Origin: Incurvaria masculella
Taxonomy: Eukaryota; Arthropoda; Insecta; Lepidoptera; Incurvariidae
DNA: 64,000 bases
Assembly: GCA_946894095.1 (NCBI GenBank)
Contig: OX335651.1
Location: forward strand, 7,400,501-7,464,500
Direction of reading: 5' to 3'
A model generated the notes under the pieces. It saw only the letters and a list, made by a program, of their open reading frames with translations. It was not told the origin of the DNA and ran no database searches. Below, piece after piece: positions 1 through 10,761 of this stretch (positions are counted from its first letter, which is position 1; each line of letters begins with the position of its first letter). Made by a program: the position numbers and the translations under genes.

Positions 1-1474
1 ACAATTTATCCTTTAATCGTTCCCTCATCCGATAATTCCACAGTACCTCTGATACTACAAAAACAATACGATCATTCTCATGCGACTCCCTCGTACTTCT
101 CTCAAGAAGTCGCCGCCTACGAGGATGCCATGGACCAGGGTGGTTTCATAATACCGTCATACCATGACCGAAAAAGAAAAAAGAACGCCTCTCCAAAGAA
201 AGATAAAAAATCCAACAAGCATTACCGTTCACGTAGCAACTCGTCCCATGCACGTTCAAGCTCGGAAAGCGATAATTTGCTCTCCAAGGATGCCCCTACC
301 TCAAACCAAAAACCTGACCCCAACCAAACAACTCCTAGCGTCTTGCTGTACAGGAGCTACGATAGGGCTCCCTTTGTAGTTCACGTGCAGCGGGTGGAAT
401 CCTCTCTGTCCTTAGGAGAAACCCTTCACCCGATCACCTTCGGAAAATTCCTGCAAAGGAATTCTTTTTCTGGGATTGTTCCCGGCGGTGTTAAGAGTGT
501 TGGCCGCAACAGAGTAGCAGTACAATTCAATTCTGTAGCCAATGCCAACACATTCTTGGAACATGAAAATATTGCCAAAGCAAACTACAAGGTATTTTAT
601 ACCCACCTATAACATCACCAGGCAAGGAATTGTGAAGGGAGTGCCGACTGAATGGACCCCGGAACAACTCTTGGAAGACCTCGAAGTGTCTGAAGGATTT
701 GGAAAAATTATCAAAACTCGGAGCTTGAATTATAAACAAGTTGTGGCTGGCGAAGTTACATGGAAGCCAAGTCAAACCATTGTCGTCACTTTCGACGGTC
801 AAAAACTCCCTAATCATGTTGTTTTAATGTATAATTTCCTCTCAGTGGAACTGTATAAGTACCCCACTGTTCAGTGCAATAACTGTCTTCGATTTGGGCA
901 CACTAAGATAGCATGCCGCTCCAAAACTCGCTGCTTCCGATGCTCCCAAGAACATGATGGTACAAAGTGCATCAATGAAAATATGGAAGCCTCTTGCCTT
1001 TACTGCCAGGGAAATCATTTTTCAACAGATAAAAAATGTCCCGAGCAAGAAAGGCAAAGGTCAATTAAATCTATCATGGCAGAGGACTCAATTTCATATG
1101 CTGAGGCATCAAGAAAAGTGCCCGCATCAAAAAAATCATTCGCTGATGTGGTCTCATCCCCAAAGACCCGTTCATCATATAAAAAAACTTTTACATTGCA
1201 GCCTCGAACTCGCACTCCGCTTGCGCCCGGATATGACAAAAAAGCCCATCAGGCAATAATAAATGATATGGCCCCTCCTCCGTCACAGAATGGATGCGGG
1301 TTCCCCAACACCCTCCCGAACTTCTCTAACTTTGACCTTCGAGCGCTGTTTTCAGCATTTCTAAACTTTATTTCCTCTCATAATCTATTACCGTCCAACG
1401 CTGCATTTAATATCCCCTCTCATTCACCCATTATCTCTGTTCAACCGGAACGAGACCGTTCTGCAATGGAATAG
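1..1474 (+). pseudogene. LINE ORF1 (gag-like, CCHC zinc knuckles), one frameshift
   Basis: This is the RNA-binding ORF1 protein of the LINE. The first part reads in frame 1 from base 1 (first ATG at 130) to a stop at 610-612. The homologous protein continues in frame 2 from about 596 to 1474. The switch lies at a four-T run (595-598): one T fewer would make the frame continuous through the residues KVFIPTYN. The C-terminal half has clustered CCHC knuckles, seen as CNNCLRFGHTKIAC, CFRCSQEHDGTKC and CLYCQGNHFSTDKKC. The N-terminal part is basic and serine-rich. The single shift could be a mutation or a homopolymer error. No other stop interrupts it. Confidence 0.8.
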
Positions 1475-4400
1475 CAGAAGTGTATCTCGAAAAAGAAATG
1501 AAATTATTTATCTCGTCAACAGGCATAAGCCTGTTGTGTTCGCTGTCTCTGAGACCAAGCTCAAGCCGAACGCTCGATTTCGAGTTCCAGGCTATGCAGT
1601 CCTCCGGGATGACCGACTCAATGGGTCTGGCGGCGCCGCTATGCTTGTTGATAAAAATAGCCCCTTTTTATCTGTTACCATTCCCCCTCACGGCGATGAC
1701 ATTTATGTCGTTGCGGTGAAGGTGAAGGGTATCACTTTTCTTTCTATATACATTCCTTACCCATCCCTTCTCACATTCATAGACTTAAAATTAATTCTTG
1801 AATCAATACAGAAACCCTTCGTAATCTTGGGAGATTTTAACTTCCACCATACGATGTGGGGTTCGCCTGACTGCGACTCTTTTGGCAACAGATTAGTTGA
1901 TTTGTTGGACGATTTAGATATTTGCATTCTCAATGATGGATCTCCAACCCGTCGATCCCCGCCAACAGAACGCAAAAGTGCTGTTGACCTTTCCCTCTGT
2001 TCTTCTGATATTTCTATGGGTCTGTCATGGCGCTCTCTGTGGAGTACTCATGGCAGCGATCACTATGTCATCCTTTTAACTCTTTCGTCTTTATACTCCC
2101 CGACCCCTAAAACACCATTATTAAAATACCGCCTGGGCGACGCCGATTGGGCACTTTTTAGAACCGCCGTCGACCACTACATTGCTGAGCTGCCTGCGGT
2201 TACTCCGGAAGTGGTCTTAACTTGCTATACCCACTTTGCCGAAGCCCTAGTCAGGGCCGCGGATAAATATATCCCACTTAAAAGCACAGATCCCAACAAA
2301 CCATCCTCGCCTCCTTGGTGGGACCGCGAGTGTACTCAAGCTATTCGATCACGTGGTAAAGCAGAAAAACTGTATGACGAAAAAATGACTATGGTTAACT
2401 TTCTAGACTTACAGAAAACCCAGGCAAAGACTAAGCGGCTCCTCCAAAAGAAGAAACGCCTGGGGTGGCAGGGTTTCTGTGGCTCCATTTCGCCATCAAC
2501 TCCTTCAACTCTGGTCTGGTCAAACATACGGAAGTATAGGTCTTCCTGTGCGGATGATAATAGCTCTAGAGCTGAATCATCAACATGGTTGGACACTTTT
2601 TTTGATAAACTGGCCCCGCCGTATGTTACCCAGCTCCAAGATCTCACAACTCCTTATCTCTCCTTGTCCTCCGACCCTATGGATTCTCCATACACCCTAC
2701 GAGAATTGAATATCGCCCTGGAACACGTTAAGGATTCAGCTCCAGGCATCGATGGAATCCCATACTCTTTTCTCCGTAGGTCCAGCGTAAAAACTCTTCA
2801 ATACTTCCTGGATATTATTAATACGGTAGTTGATACTGGATTAATTCCCATATCCTGGAAAACACAAATAATCATACCTATTCTAAAACCTAGGAAAGAT
2901 CCAAATGATGGATCATCTTATCGCCCTATTGCTCTTTCATCAACCCTACTAAAAACCACTGAGCATTTAATCAAGAATCGACTAGAATGGATTATGGAAA
3001 GTAGAGGACTGCTGGCTAAAAGCCAGTTTGGATTTAGGAAGGGTAGAAGTACCATGGACAGTCTCAGCGTATTTACTACTGATATCAGACTGGCCTTTAG
3101 CCAGAACAAGTCAATCGTTGCTGCCTTCTTGGACGTATCAGGAGCTTATGATAATGTGCTTCTCTCAGTTCTCAAGCACAAATTGGCCAAATTGGGAATG
3201 CCAGCAAATATGATCAACTTTATTTTAAATATACTCTCAGAAAGAATTATCTTGCTCCGAGTTAATGGGGTTATGTCAGACCCTAGAAACATTTGGAAAG
3301 GCCTTCCTCAAGGGTCAGTCCTTAGCCCTCTCTTATACAACATTTATACTCACGACCTTGATAATTCACTCCATTGTTTCTCGAACATTCTCCAATATGC
3401 AGATGATCTACTTATATACTCTACACATACCTCTATTGAAATAGCTGCCTCCTCCATAGCCCATTCTATCAGATCATTAACTTCATGGCTAACTGCTCAT
3501 GGTTTGGAGTTATCTGCTTCCAAAAGCAGTATAGTAGTATTTTCAAGAAAACGACTTCGCCCGCATATAAACATTTTATACCAGAATACGCGAATTCCTG
3601 TCCAATCTGATGTAAAGTTCCTGGGCGTTATCCTCGATTCTAAGATGACGGGAGCTCTCCATGTTGAACACACAGTTAAGAAATGTGAGAAGAACATTAA
3701 CATCCTTCGAAGTTTGACGGGAGTGTGGTGGGGAGCTCATCCTTACTCCCTCAAACTTCTCTACAATGCTCTTATCCGCAGCCACCTGGACTATGGGACC
3801 TTCCTACTAGAGCCCTCAAATAAAACCTCTCTGGTAAAACTAGATCGTATTCAAACCAAATCATTACGCATTATCACAGGGGCAATGGGTTCCAGCCCGG
3901 TCAATGCCCTGCAAGTGGAGTGTGTGGATCCTCCGCTTAATTTAAGACGTCAATATTTATCGGATAGGTATTTATTTAGAATTAGTCAATTCTCTGATCA
4001 CCCCATATTCCCTAGATTGAATTTGCTCTCCAACTATATCTTAAACAGTATATATTGGTCGAACAAACAGAAACCAAGACTTATTGTAAGTTTTGACAGG
4101 TTAAAGGATTTAGAAGCCCCTACCCATCGCTCTCCATGCTTGCCTGTGTACGGAACGAATTTCGAGGCTGTACTTGTAAGACCAAGAGTTATTTTGGACT
4201 TCGGCTTACACAAGGATATGCCACACGCAGAAGAGTCTTTAAAACGCATACTCAACCAATCCTGGCAAGGATTGCATGTCTTGTACACTGATGCCTCCAG
4301 ATTAACTCCAAATGGGAATGTTGGAGCTGCTGTATTTAAACCGGATACTAAGGACTTCTTGCGGGTTATGTGCCCCCCTGAGACGTCGGTTTACACTGGC

Positions 4401-5057
4401 GAATGTCTTGCGCTCCTCGAGGCTGTAAGATTCGTGTCCCTTTCTGATGATTGTTTTGATAGAACAATAATTCTCTCTGATTCCCGTAGTTCTCTCGAAT
4501 CCCTTCTACAAAATCCTTTTCACTGCAAAGTTCATAATAATATTATTTATTGCATCAAAAGTATCCTCATTACACTTGGACAAAAAGAAATAGTATTTGC
4601 TTGGATTCCCTCACACTCCGGCGTCAAAGGCAATGAACGGGTAGATGCCCTTGCCAAGGAGGCCGTTATGTGCGGTGACAAAGTACCATATATTAATTTC
4701 CCTTATGACCTAGTAGCTCTCTCAAAATCTTTCCTTGAAAAATCTTGGTCGCATGAGTGGGTCCTGTCCAGCCGTTTGAAGGGGACACATTACGCCAGAA
4801 TCCAGGAGTTTATTCCTGCAAAACCTTGGTTTTTCAAGATAAATGTCAGCAAGAAAGATACCTCGGTCCTATGCCGCATGAGGATCGGTCACTGTTGCAT
4901 CCCAGCCCTAGCTCCAAATTCTCCCCCCCTTTACGTAGCTTTACCCTCCTTGAAAATTCCTCTTCCTACTAATATCGAAACTATTCTCTGCACTAGAAAT
5001 ATGCGTGTTATCAGATTCATTTTAAAATTTATTAAATTAAACAATATTAAACTTTAA
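1455..5057 (+). CDS. LINE ORF2: endonuclease-RT-RNase H
   Basis: This polyprotein carries out target-primed reverse transcription. An APE-type endonuclease comes first: SETKL supplies the catalytic Glu, then GDFN, AVDLSL and SDHY. The reverse transcriptase follows, with the fingers motif RPIALSSTLLKTTEHLI, the palm sequence PQGSVLSPLLYNIY and the catalytic YADDLLIY. RNase H is last, with LYTDAS, TGECLALLEA, ILSDSRSSLES and SHSGVKGNERVD, so all four acidic positions are present. The frame is open to about 1455 but has no ATG there. It overlaps the end of ORF1 (stop 1472-1474), so reinitiation or read-on translation is likely. The C-terminus after CRMRIGHCC is oddly short: the usual C-terminal CCHC finger is missing, which suggests an in-frame deletion near 4900-4950. 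Confidence 0.9.
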   Translation, partial: TVLQWNSRSVSRKRNEIIYLVNRHKPVVFAVSETKLKPNARFRVPGYAVLRDDRLNGSGGAAMLVDKNSPFLSVTIPPHGDDIYVVAVKVKGITFLSIYIPYPSLLTFIDLKLILESIQKPFVILGDFNFHHTMWGSPDCDSFGNRLVDLLDDLDICILNDGSPTRRSPPTERKSAVDLSLCSSDISMGLSWRSLWSTHGSDHYVILLTLSSLYSPTPKTPLLKYRLGDADWALFRTAVDHYIAELPAVTPEVVLTCYTHFAEALVRAADKYIPLKSTDPNKPSSPPWWDRECTQAIRSRGKAEKLYDEKMTMVNFLDLQKTQAKTKRLLQKKKRLGWQGFCGSISPSTPSTLVWSNIRKYRSSCADDNSSRAESSTWLDTFFDKLAPPYVTQLQDLTTPYLSLSSDPMDSPYTLRELNIALEHVKDSAPGIDGIPYSFLRRSSVKTLQYFLDIINTVVDTGLIPISWKTQIIIPILKPRKDPNDGSSYRPIALSSTLLKTTEHLIKNRLEWIMESRGLLAKSQFGFRKGRSTMDSLSVFTTDIRLAFSQNKSIVAAFLDVSGAYDNVLLSVLKHKLAKLGMPANMINFILNILSERIILLRVNGVMSDPRNIWKGLPQGSVLSPLLYNIYTHDLDNSLHCFSNILQYADDLLIYSTHTSIEIAASSIAHSIRSLTSWLTAHGLELSASKSSIVVFSRKRLRPHINILYQNTRIPVQSDVKFLGVILDSKMTGALHVEHTVKKCEKNINILRSLTGVWWGAHPYSLKLLYNALIRSHLDYGTFLLEPSNKTSLVKLDRIQTKSLRIITGAMGSSPVNALQVECVDPPLNLRRQYLSDRYLFRISQFSDHPIFPRLNLLSNYILNSIYWSNKQKPRLIVSFDRLKDLEAPTHRSPCLPVYGTNFEAVLVRPRVILDFGLHKDMPHAEESLKRILNQSWQGLHVLYTDASRLTPNGNVGAAVFKPDTKDFLRVMCPPETSVYTGECLALLEAVRFVSLSDDCFDRTIILSDSRSSLESLLQNPFHCKVHNNIIYCIKSILITLGQKEIVFAWIPSHSGVKGNERVDALAKEAVMCGDKVPYINFPYDLVALSKSFLEKSWSHEWVLSSRLKGTHYARIQEFIPAKPWFFKINVSKKDTSVLCRMRIGHCCIPALAPNSPPLYVALPSLKIPLPTNIETILCTRNMRVIRFILKFIKLNNIKL

Positions 5058-5355
5058 TTATTAACCTACCCATAGAAGTTAATTAATATTGTGTATTTAT
5101 TTTCTACCTGGCGCCTGCTCAATGGTATTGATTATTTATTTTTGACACATTTTATACATCATAGAGCTCACGAAAGTAACCTAATAAATCAACACTAAAT
5201 TCAAAAATCCTTTTTAATTTCTACATTTATTCCGATTATACCGTGCTTTGCTTTTACTCGACACTGGCAGAAATACGCAAAACTCAAGCGTGATTGCCAA
5301 AAAGGCTAATCCACCAGCCTGGTGTGAAGCCTTTAAAGAAGAAGAAGAAGAAGGT
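5058..5355 (+). other. LINE 3' UTR and GAA-rich tail
   Basis: This is the AT-rich noncoding end of the first LINE. It finishes in a GCCTTTAAAGAAGAAG repeat tail. No other gene is visible here. The exact 3' border is uncertain because no clear target-site duplication could be matched at the missing 5' end. Confidence 0.6.
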
Positions 5356-5467
5356 TGTCATATCGTTGTTTTGCGTGAAATTTTGTGTTAATTTCTCGAA
5401 TCTTGTCTGTTGGGGACTTTTGAAGATTTTTTTAAATATTTGGATGTAATTCATACCCAATAAAACG

Positions 5468-6554
5468 ATGGATATCTCTTTGGAAATCCGCAGCAAGGTG
5501 ATTGCTCTTTCAGAGCACACATCTACGAGTCAAAGACGAATATCTGAGGAATGTGGCATATCATTAGGATCAACCAACGCCATCATACGGCGGCACAGAG
5601 AATCTGGTTCAATTTTACCGCAACGAGAACAAAAGCCGCGGCAAAAGAAAAACTACCAAGAAAGATGACACCATTTTGATTCGCAACAGTAAAATTAACC
5701 CACACAAAACAAGTGACGACTTACAAAAGGAACTTGCAGCTTCTGGGACAATTGTGTACGCATCTACGGTACGGCGAAGACTCTTGTGTAATTATGTAGA
5801 CCTCTGTATATTTGCACCACAAATAAATTTCTGATTCTGATTCTGATTCTGATTCTTGGAAAGTGGACGAAAAGCTAGAAGACCCTTAAAAAACAGTTTC
5901 TTACAAAAACCATGAAAAAAAAAAAGGATAACATGGGCACAAAAATATAAGCTCTGGACTTCCGAGGATTGGAAAAACGTTTTATTTTCTGACGAGAGTC
6001 ACTTTTTTGTCCAGGGTATGCGTTACCAATTCGTTCGCAGGGCAGACGGAGAACCACTTTCATCAGCCCATATTCAACAATTGGTGAAACATCCTGTCAA
6101 GAAAATGTTTTGGGGTTGCTTCTCATTCTATGGCACTGGAGCATTAGTTCCGATAACAGGAATGATGAATAGTGTAAAATACATCGAAGTTTTGAAAGAC
6201 AGAATGTGTCACGAGCTGAACAAAATTCCATCCCAGACTCCAATATTTCAACAAGACTTGGCTCCTTGCCATGCTTCCAAGTTGGTTAAGAAATTCTTTG
6301 CCGACAACAACATTACATGTTTGGACTGGCCTGGAAACTCACCAGATTTAAATCCCATTGAAAATTTATGGTCAATCTGTAAAGCAAGGCTTAGAAAAAT
6401 GGACTGCACTACAAAAGAAAAACTCATAAATTCTGTAATTGAGGTATGGTACAGAGACCCGAAGATCAGTGAAAACTGTAAAAACTTGGTGGAATCAATG
6501 CCGAAGCGTATACAGATGCTACTCAAAGCTAAAGGAGGCCATATAAAATATTAA
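5468..6554 (+). pseudogene. Tc1-like transposase (DD34E), broken
   Basis: This was a transposase for a cut-and-paste Tc1/mariner element. The start at 5468 gives an N-terminal helix-turn-helix region (residues 1-60, including RRISEECGISLGSTNAI). The frame is lost near 5640, is interrupted by a small insertion at 5787-5858, and resumes at about 5870. From about 5940 to 6554 the catalytic core is intact: SDESHF (first Asp), FQQDLAPCHAS (second Asp) and NSPDLNPIENLW (Glu). Thirty-four residues lie between the second Asp and the Glu, the DD34E spacing of Tc1. At least one more one-base shift lies near 5890. It cannot make a functional enzyme as it stands. Confidence 0.88.
5787..5858 (+). mobile_element. 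Short retroposon 3'-end insertion with TGATTC tail
   Basis: This is a 72-bp piece ending in (TGATTC)n inside the Tc1-like transposase. TCTTG occurs at 5782-5786 and again at 5854-5858, consistent with a target-site duplication. Removing the insertion and one TCTTG would rejoin the transposase reading (RRLL then ES-GRKARR). It looks like a heavily 5'-truncated LINE end of the kind that terminates in TGATTC repeats. Confidence 0.65.
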
Positions 6555-7403
6555 TTTATGAGCTTAAATAAATGTTGTGTGATTTTCATGAATAAAACCA
6601 TTATTTGACCAAAATTACCACTGTTCAGATTAATTTGCACAAGGGTGTAGTATCGTAACGCAAGTATACTACGCGAAAATACCATAATTTTATCTTCTTA
6701 TCTGACGCTCTTTTTTATTTATTATTCGGGATTGGTGAGCGGGGTTTTTATGCTCATTTCGATGTTTTTAATTTATTCAACGACCCCATTCAGCATAATT
6801 GGCTGCACGTTTTTTTTTGGTCCTTCTAAAACATTTTTCCAACAAAGTTTCCGACGGTAGCATACGTTTAGACAAGGTAGTATATTTTTGATCTCCGAAG
6901 ACAATAATTGCTCACAGGTAAGAATCTCATGACTAGACCCGCAGGAAGTAAATTCTGTGCACAAGGAGAGGGGATGTGTGTGTGTTTTTGATTGTGGCTT
7001 GTGTAGCGTTGCAAGTAGTTTACATATAAGGTTTGTTCGGGCAAAGATGAGTCCATCCCGTTTCGTCTTGTCTATGTCTCCGCCTATGTAATGTCGAGCA
7101 TACTGCTTGAAGGCATTCGGTGCAAGGAGCGATCTAGCTAACAGAATGACAGTTCCTTGTACCTACTTCAGCCGCTTTCGCAGACGTGGAGGTGGAATAC
7201 GGAACCGGAGCAAGATGTATGAAAACGAGTTAGTAAGATGAAAGTGAAACGCTTTCGCATGACGTCATCAAACATAACATAAGTCTTGTCATTGCACTTT
7301 TATTAGAATAATTAGATAGGGACAGCACTCGGCTGACTCGTGGCTGTCATTTCATGAATACGAAAGCGTTGTCACCAGTGACTCACAGTTGAGAATCTCA
7401 TGA
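6555..7403. other. Intergenic; Tc1 right end and MITE remnants
   Basis: No gene is seen. The first about 90 bases are the 3' flank of the Tc1-like element; TACCACTGTTCAGATTAATT near 6617 is a plausible right-end remnant, with no matching left TIR found. At 6911-6940 and 7345-7405 are pieces of a dispersed repeat with the GAGAATCTCATGAGTA end motif, which also occurs at 11805-11912 and 43585-43740. Confidence 0.5.

Positions 7404-7405
<2 letters not shown>
7321..7405. repeat. MITE-like repeat, copy 1 (TGAGAATCTCATGAG family)
   Basis: The segment contains GTCATTTCATGAATACGAAAG followed by CACCAGTGACTCAC and GAGAATCTCATGAGTA. The same blocks in similar order are seen near 11820-11905 and 43605-43735. 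The minus-strand LINE tail starts immediately after it, at 7404. Confidence 0.55.
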
Positions 7406-7435
<30 letters not shown>

Positions 7436-7436
7436 G
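7404..7436. repeat. (TAA)n microsatellite, LINE 3' tail
   Basis: Roughly ten TAA units immediately follow ATGAG. On the minus strand this is the (TTA)n terminus of the LINE that ends here, so it is a retrotransposition tail rather than an independent microsatellite. Confidence 0.8.
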
Positions 7437-7920
7437 TTTATTGCACGATAAAGTGTACAAAAGGTAGAGCTTAATGCCTAAAGTCATTTTCTACCAGCCT
7501 ACCTTACAATATTGAGAACAGAAAAGGGTAGGCGCAAATAACAAGAGAAAAAAAAAACAGAACATCTATACAACACATTAAATTTTAAGTACTTAATTAT
7601 AACACATATAAATAATAATATATATATAAACTGCCTATATCTATAATAACTACTTATATAATACAATATATTAAACTTATAAAATTATTACAAATATATA
7701 CGCATAATACAATCATATTTTACATATTAATACATACATACACTAAATAATATAGCATAGATAAATACTTTCACAGTTAGTAATAATGAAACTCACCAAA
7801 CAGTGGGTAAAAGGTGAGATTTTACGATTTTAGCAGATACTCTTTCAGGTGCGAACGAAAAATCTGGATTGTAGGACACTGTCGTAACTCCAGAGGCAAT
7901 TGGTTCCATGAACGTGCTGC

Positions 7921-10761
7921 TTAGACGGAAAAAGAATCGCTATAGAAAGTAGAAGAATGTGAAGGAATGGAAAGAAGAAGATTGTCTACTGATCTTAATG
8001 GAAGGCCATGTGAGGAAAGGAAAGTAAAACGATCAAAAATATATTTAGGGGCGGAAGGATGATTTAGGGTGCAGTAAAGAAGACACAGGACATGGGATTT
8101 CCTACGACGACGAATGTCGAGCCATTTGAGGCGAGACCGGTATTCAGTAATGTGATCGTACTTGCGCAATCCAAATATGTATCGAATGCACAGATTAAGA
8201 AGCCGGTCTAACTTATTCAAAAGGTCTTCATTGAGGTCAAGATAGCAGATATCAGCATAGTCTAAAATAGGAATTAAAAGAGATTGGGCTAACATAGTTT
8301 TAGTGCTAAACGGAAGGAAATTTTGCAGGCGTTTGAGAGAGTGCATGCTTGCAAACATTTTCCGGCTAACCTCACCAACCTGCTTATTCCAGGATAAAGT
8401 GTCATCAATGTAGAGACCCAGGTTTTTTACAAATTTGACATATGGGATGGAAACCCTGTTAAAAACTACACTGGGTATGGGGAGCAAGTTTAGTTTGGTA
8501 AGAAGTTTCGGGGACCCAATTATAATTGCTTGCGTTTTAGCAGGGTTAACGATGAGTCCGAATTTCTCAGCCCAAGATTGAACGGTGTCTAAGTCTCTGT
8601 TCATGCATGAAACTGCTTCCACAACTTCTTCAGAGTTGAAGTGCCTGTAAAGCTGCAAGTCATCAGCGTAAAGATGGTAGGGGCACAGAAGTAAAGAAAC
8701 AATAGTGTTGATGAAAATCGAGAATAATAAGGGTGAAAGTACACCGCCTTGGGGAACGCCAGCGGTGGTAGAACACCAGTCCGAGCAGAGATCGCCAGCT
8801 CGTACACACTGACGTCGCCCGTAAAGGTAGGAAGAAAACCAGTTTAAGACAGGTTGAGATATATTGAGGGAGTGGAGAATTTCTAAGAGGATATCAAAAT
8901 CAACCGAATTGAAGGCACTGCTGAAATCTAGTAGTACTAAAAGTGTCAACTGACGATTATTCATTCCAAAGCGAATGTCGTCGGTGATTTTAACTAATGC
9001 AGTGGTAGTACTGTGTGATGGACGAAAGCCAGACTGTAGTGGGTCGAGAAGTTGGTTTAACGTGAGATACTTGGACAGCTGATGGTGGACAACCCGCTCC
9101 AATACTTTGGACAAGAAAGGTAAAATCGAAATGGGACGATAGTTGTTGAATTCGGTAGGGTTGTTGGTTTTTGGCAGCGGAATAACATAAGCCATCTTCC
9201 AAGATTCAGGAAAAGATTCTGATATGAGAGAGAAATTGACGATATGTGTGAGAACAGCTAAAATATTATCTAATATAGGAATATATAGATCTCGACTCAT
9301 GGAATCAGCACCGACGGCCTTGCTCAAAATGGAGAGAATGATTTTTTTAATTTCAGACTCCGATACGGGTGTAAAAATGAATTCTTCCACCTTAAGGGGT
9401 GGGACTGACCGCAGGGATCTAATGGTGTCAGCTTTGACGCTGGAATCCATATTGACTGGAGAGGCAGAGAAATGGGAATTAAGGGCATTGACATCAATGA
9501 AAGGGGTGCTATTACAGTCTGACTTTCCAATACCAAGGGTACGAAGAAATCTCAACAGATTATTGGGATGACAATGTTCGATAGAATCACTTATATGGCG
9601 GCGTTTTGCATCCCTACACATCTTGTTGCACTGATTCCTTGCAGCCTTGAATTTAACGTGATTTTCATCGCATGGTTGACGCTTGTACTTCCGTTTCAGA
9701 GCATCACGCTTAGCCATCATTCGCCTTATGCAATCATTCAGCCAGGGAGCAGGTAAGTGTTTCATTCGAACCTTGCGAATGGGAGCGTGCTGGTCATATA
9801 ATTTAACAATATTGTTGTTTAGCGATTGAACTTTTGTTTCAATATCGTCAGAGACATACAGAGGAGACCAATCAATGGCATCAGCATCATTTCTCAGAGC
9901 CTGCACATCCATGCGACCGAAACTACGTTGCAAAAGTATTTTAGGTTTTAATTTTGGAGGCTTTACCTTATAGGATACATATATAAGATCGTGGCGTGAA
10001 AAACCAGGGGCAGAAAACTGACCATGACTATGAACAAGATCAGATCGAGTTGTGAGCACTAAGTCAAGAAGAGTATGGGATTCAATGGTATGATATGTGG
10101 GATTAAGTGGAAGTATGTCTATATTTACAGATTTGGTTAATGATAGGAGTTGCCGAGAGCGTGAGTCATCTTTCCTTAGACATGTGTTGAAGTCACCAAG
10201 TATGACGACATGATCATATTCAGGGATGTACTGCTCAAGAATCTGTTCAAACTTGTTGAAATAATTTATTCTTGGGGGACAGTAAAATACACCAAGAAGG
10301 ACTTTGACATGATGAAAATTTAATTCAAGGATTAAAAATTCAGCCGATTCAGAATATTCGGTAGGGGATTTGGAAACAATTTTGAAAGTAATATCACTCC
10401 TGAGATAGACAGCAACACCTCCCCAACCCTTTAAAGTGCGGTCATTACGTATGAGTTGAAAGCCGGGTAAGGAATAAGCAGTGGATGGTAGAGTTGGTTT
10501 TAAAACAGTTTCAGAAACCAAAACTGCATGTATATGTGGACTGGTGAATGATGTAAGTAGGTCGGGGTAATGGGCAGGTATGCTCTCGGCATTAATGTGA
10601 CACACATTAAAATTATTTGCCAATTCCAAAAACGTGGTTTCCAGAACTTCTCCTAAATTTGGAACACTGGAGAAAGAATCTTCTGCATCGCTAAAATTAT
10701 CTGCTGTTGACGAGGATGAATGAACAGAAAAAAAGGTATCTGAATCTGAGTCGGCGGACAT
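7921..10761 (-). CDS. LINE ORF2: endonuclease and reverse transcriptase
   Basis: The frame is uninterrupted, about 946 aa from the ATG at 10759-10761. After a Ser/Asp-rich leader of about 45 residues comes an APE-type endonuclease: NVCHINAES, SETVLKP, VILGDFNTC, LLDLVLTT and the final RHDLIYV. The RT follows, with NNYRPISILPFLSKVLE, QSGFRPSHST, GVPQGGVLSPLLFSIF and the catalytic YADDLQLY. The thumb and C-terminal domain run to a TAA at 7921-7923. There is no RNase H. All key catalytic residues are visible, so this copy may be young. Its partner ORF1 is truncated, which makes autonomous activity unlikely. Confidence 0.9.
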   Translation of the reverse strand: MSADSDSDTFFSVHSSSSTADNFSDAEDSFSSVPNLGEVLETTFLELANNFNVCHINAESIPAHYPDLLTSFTSPHIHAVLVSETVLKPTLPSTAYSLPGFQLIRNDRTLKGWGGVAVYLRSDITFKIVSKSPTEYSESAEFLILELNFHHVKVLLGVFYCPPRINYFNKFEQILEQYIPEYDHVVILGDFNTCLRKDDSRSRQLLSLTKSVNIDILPLNPTYHTIESHTLLDLVLTTRSDLVHSHGQFSAPGFSRHDLIYVSYKVKPPKLKPKILLQRSFGRMDVQALRNDADAIDWSPLYVSDDIETKVQSLNNNIVKLYDQHAPIRKVRMKHLPAPWLNDCIRRMMAKRDALKRKYKRQPCDENHVKFKAARNQCNKMCRDAKRRHISDSIEHCHPNNLLRFLRTLGIGKSDCNSTPFIDVNALNSHFSASPVNMDSSVKADTIRSLRSVPPLKVEEFIFTPVSESEIKKIILSILSKAVGADSMSRDLYIPILDNILAVLTHIVNFSLISESFPESWKMAYVIPLPKTNNPTEFNNYRPISILPFLSKVLERVVHHQLSKYLTLNQLLDPLQSGFRPSHSTTTALVKITDDIRFGMNNRQLTLLVLLDFSSAFNSVDFDILLEILHSLNISQPVLNWFSSYLYGRRQCVRAGDLCSDWCSTTAGVPQGGVLSPLLFSIFINTIVSLLLCPYHLYADDLQLYRHFNSEEVVEAVSCMNRDLDTVQSWAEKFGLIVNPAKTQAIIIGSPKLLTKLNLLPIPSVVFNRVSIPYVKFVKNLGLYIDDTLSWNKQVGEVSRKMFASMHSLKRLQNFLPFSTKTMLAQSLLIPILDYADICYLDLNEDLLNKLDRLLNLCIRYIFGLRKYDHITEYRSRLKWLDIRRRRKSHVLCLLYCTLNHPSAPKYIFDRFTFLSSHGLPLRSVDNLLLSIPSHSSTFYSDSFSV

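Larger units (their letters stand above)
1..5355 (+). mobile_element. I/R1-group LINE with RNase H, 5' end outside window
   Basis: This is a non-LTR retrotransposon with ORF1 (zinc-knuckle RNA-binding protein) and ORF2 (endonuclease, reverse transcriptase, RNase H). The ORF1 frame is open back to base 1, so the 5' end lies outside the window. After the ORF2 stop comes a short AT-rich 3' UTR that ends in a GAAGAAGAAGAAGAAG run at about 5338-5355, taken as the 3' tail. The RNase H domain after the RT places it in the I/R1-type superfamily and argues against Jockey or CR1. It abuts the Tc1-like element that starts just downstream, so it may have inserted into that element's left end. The clade name within the group is inference. 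Confidence 0.85.
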
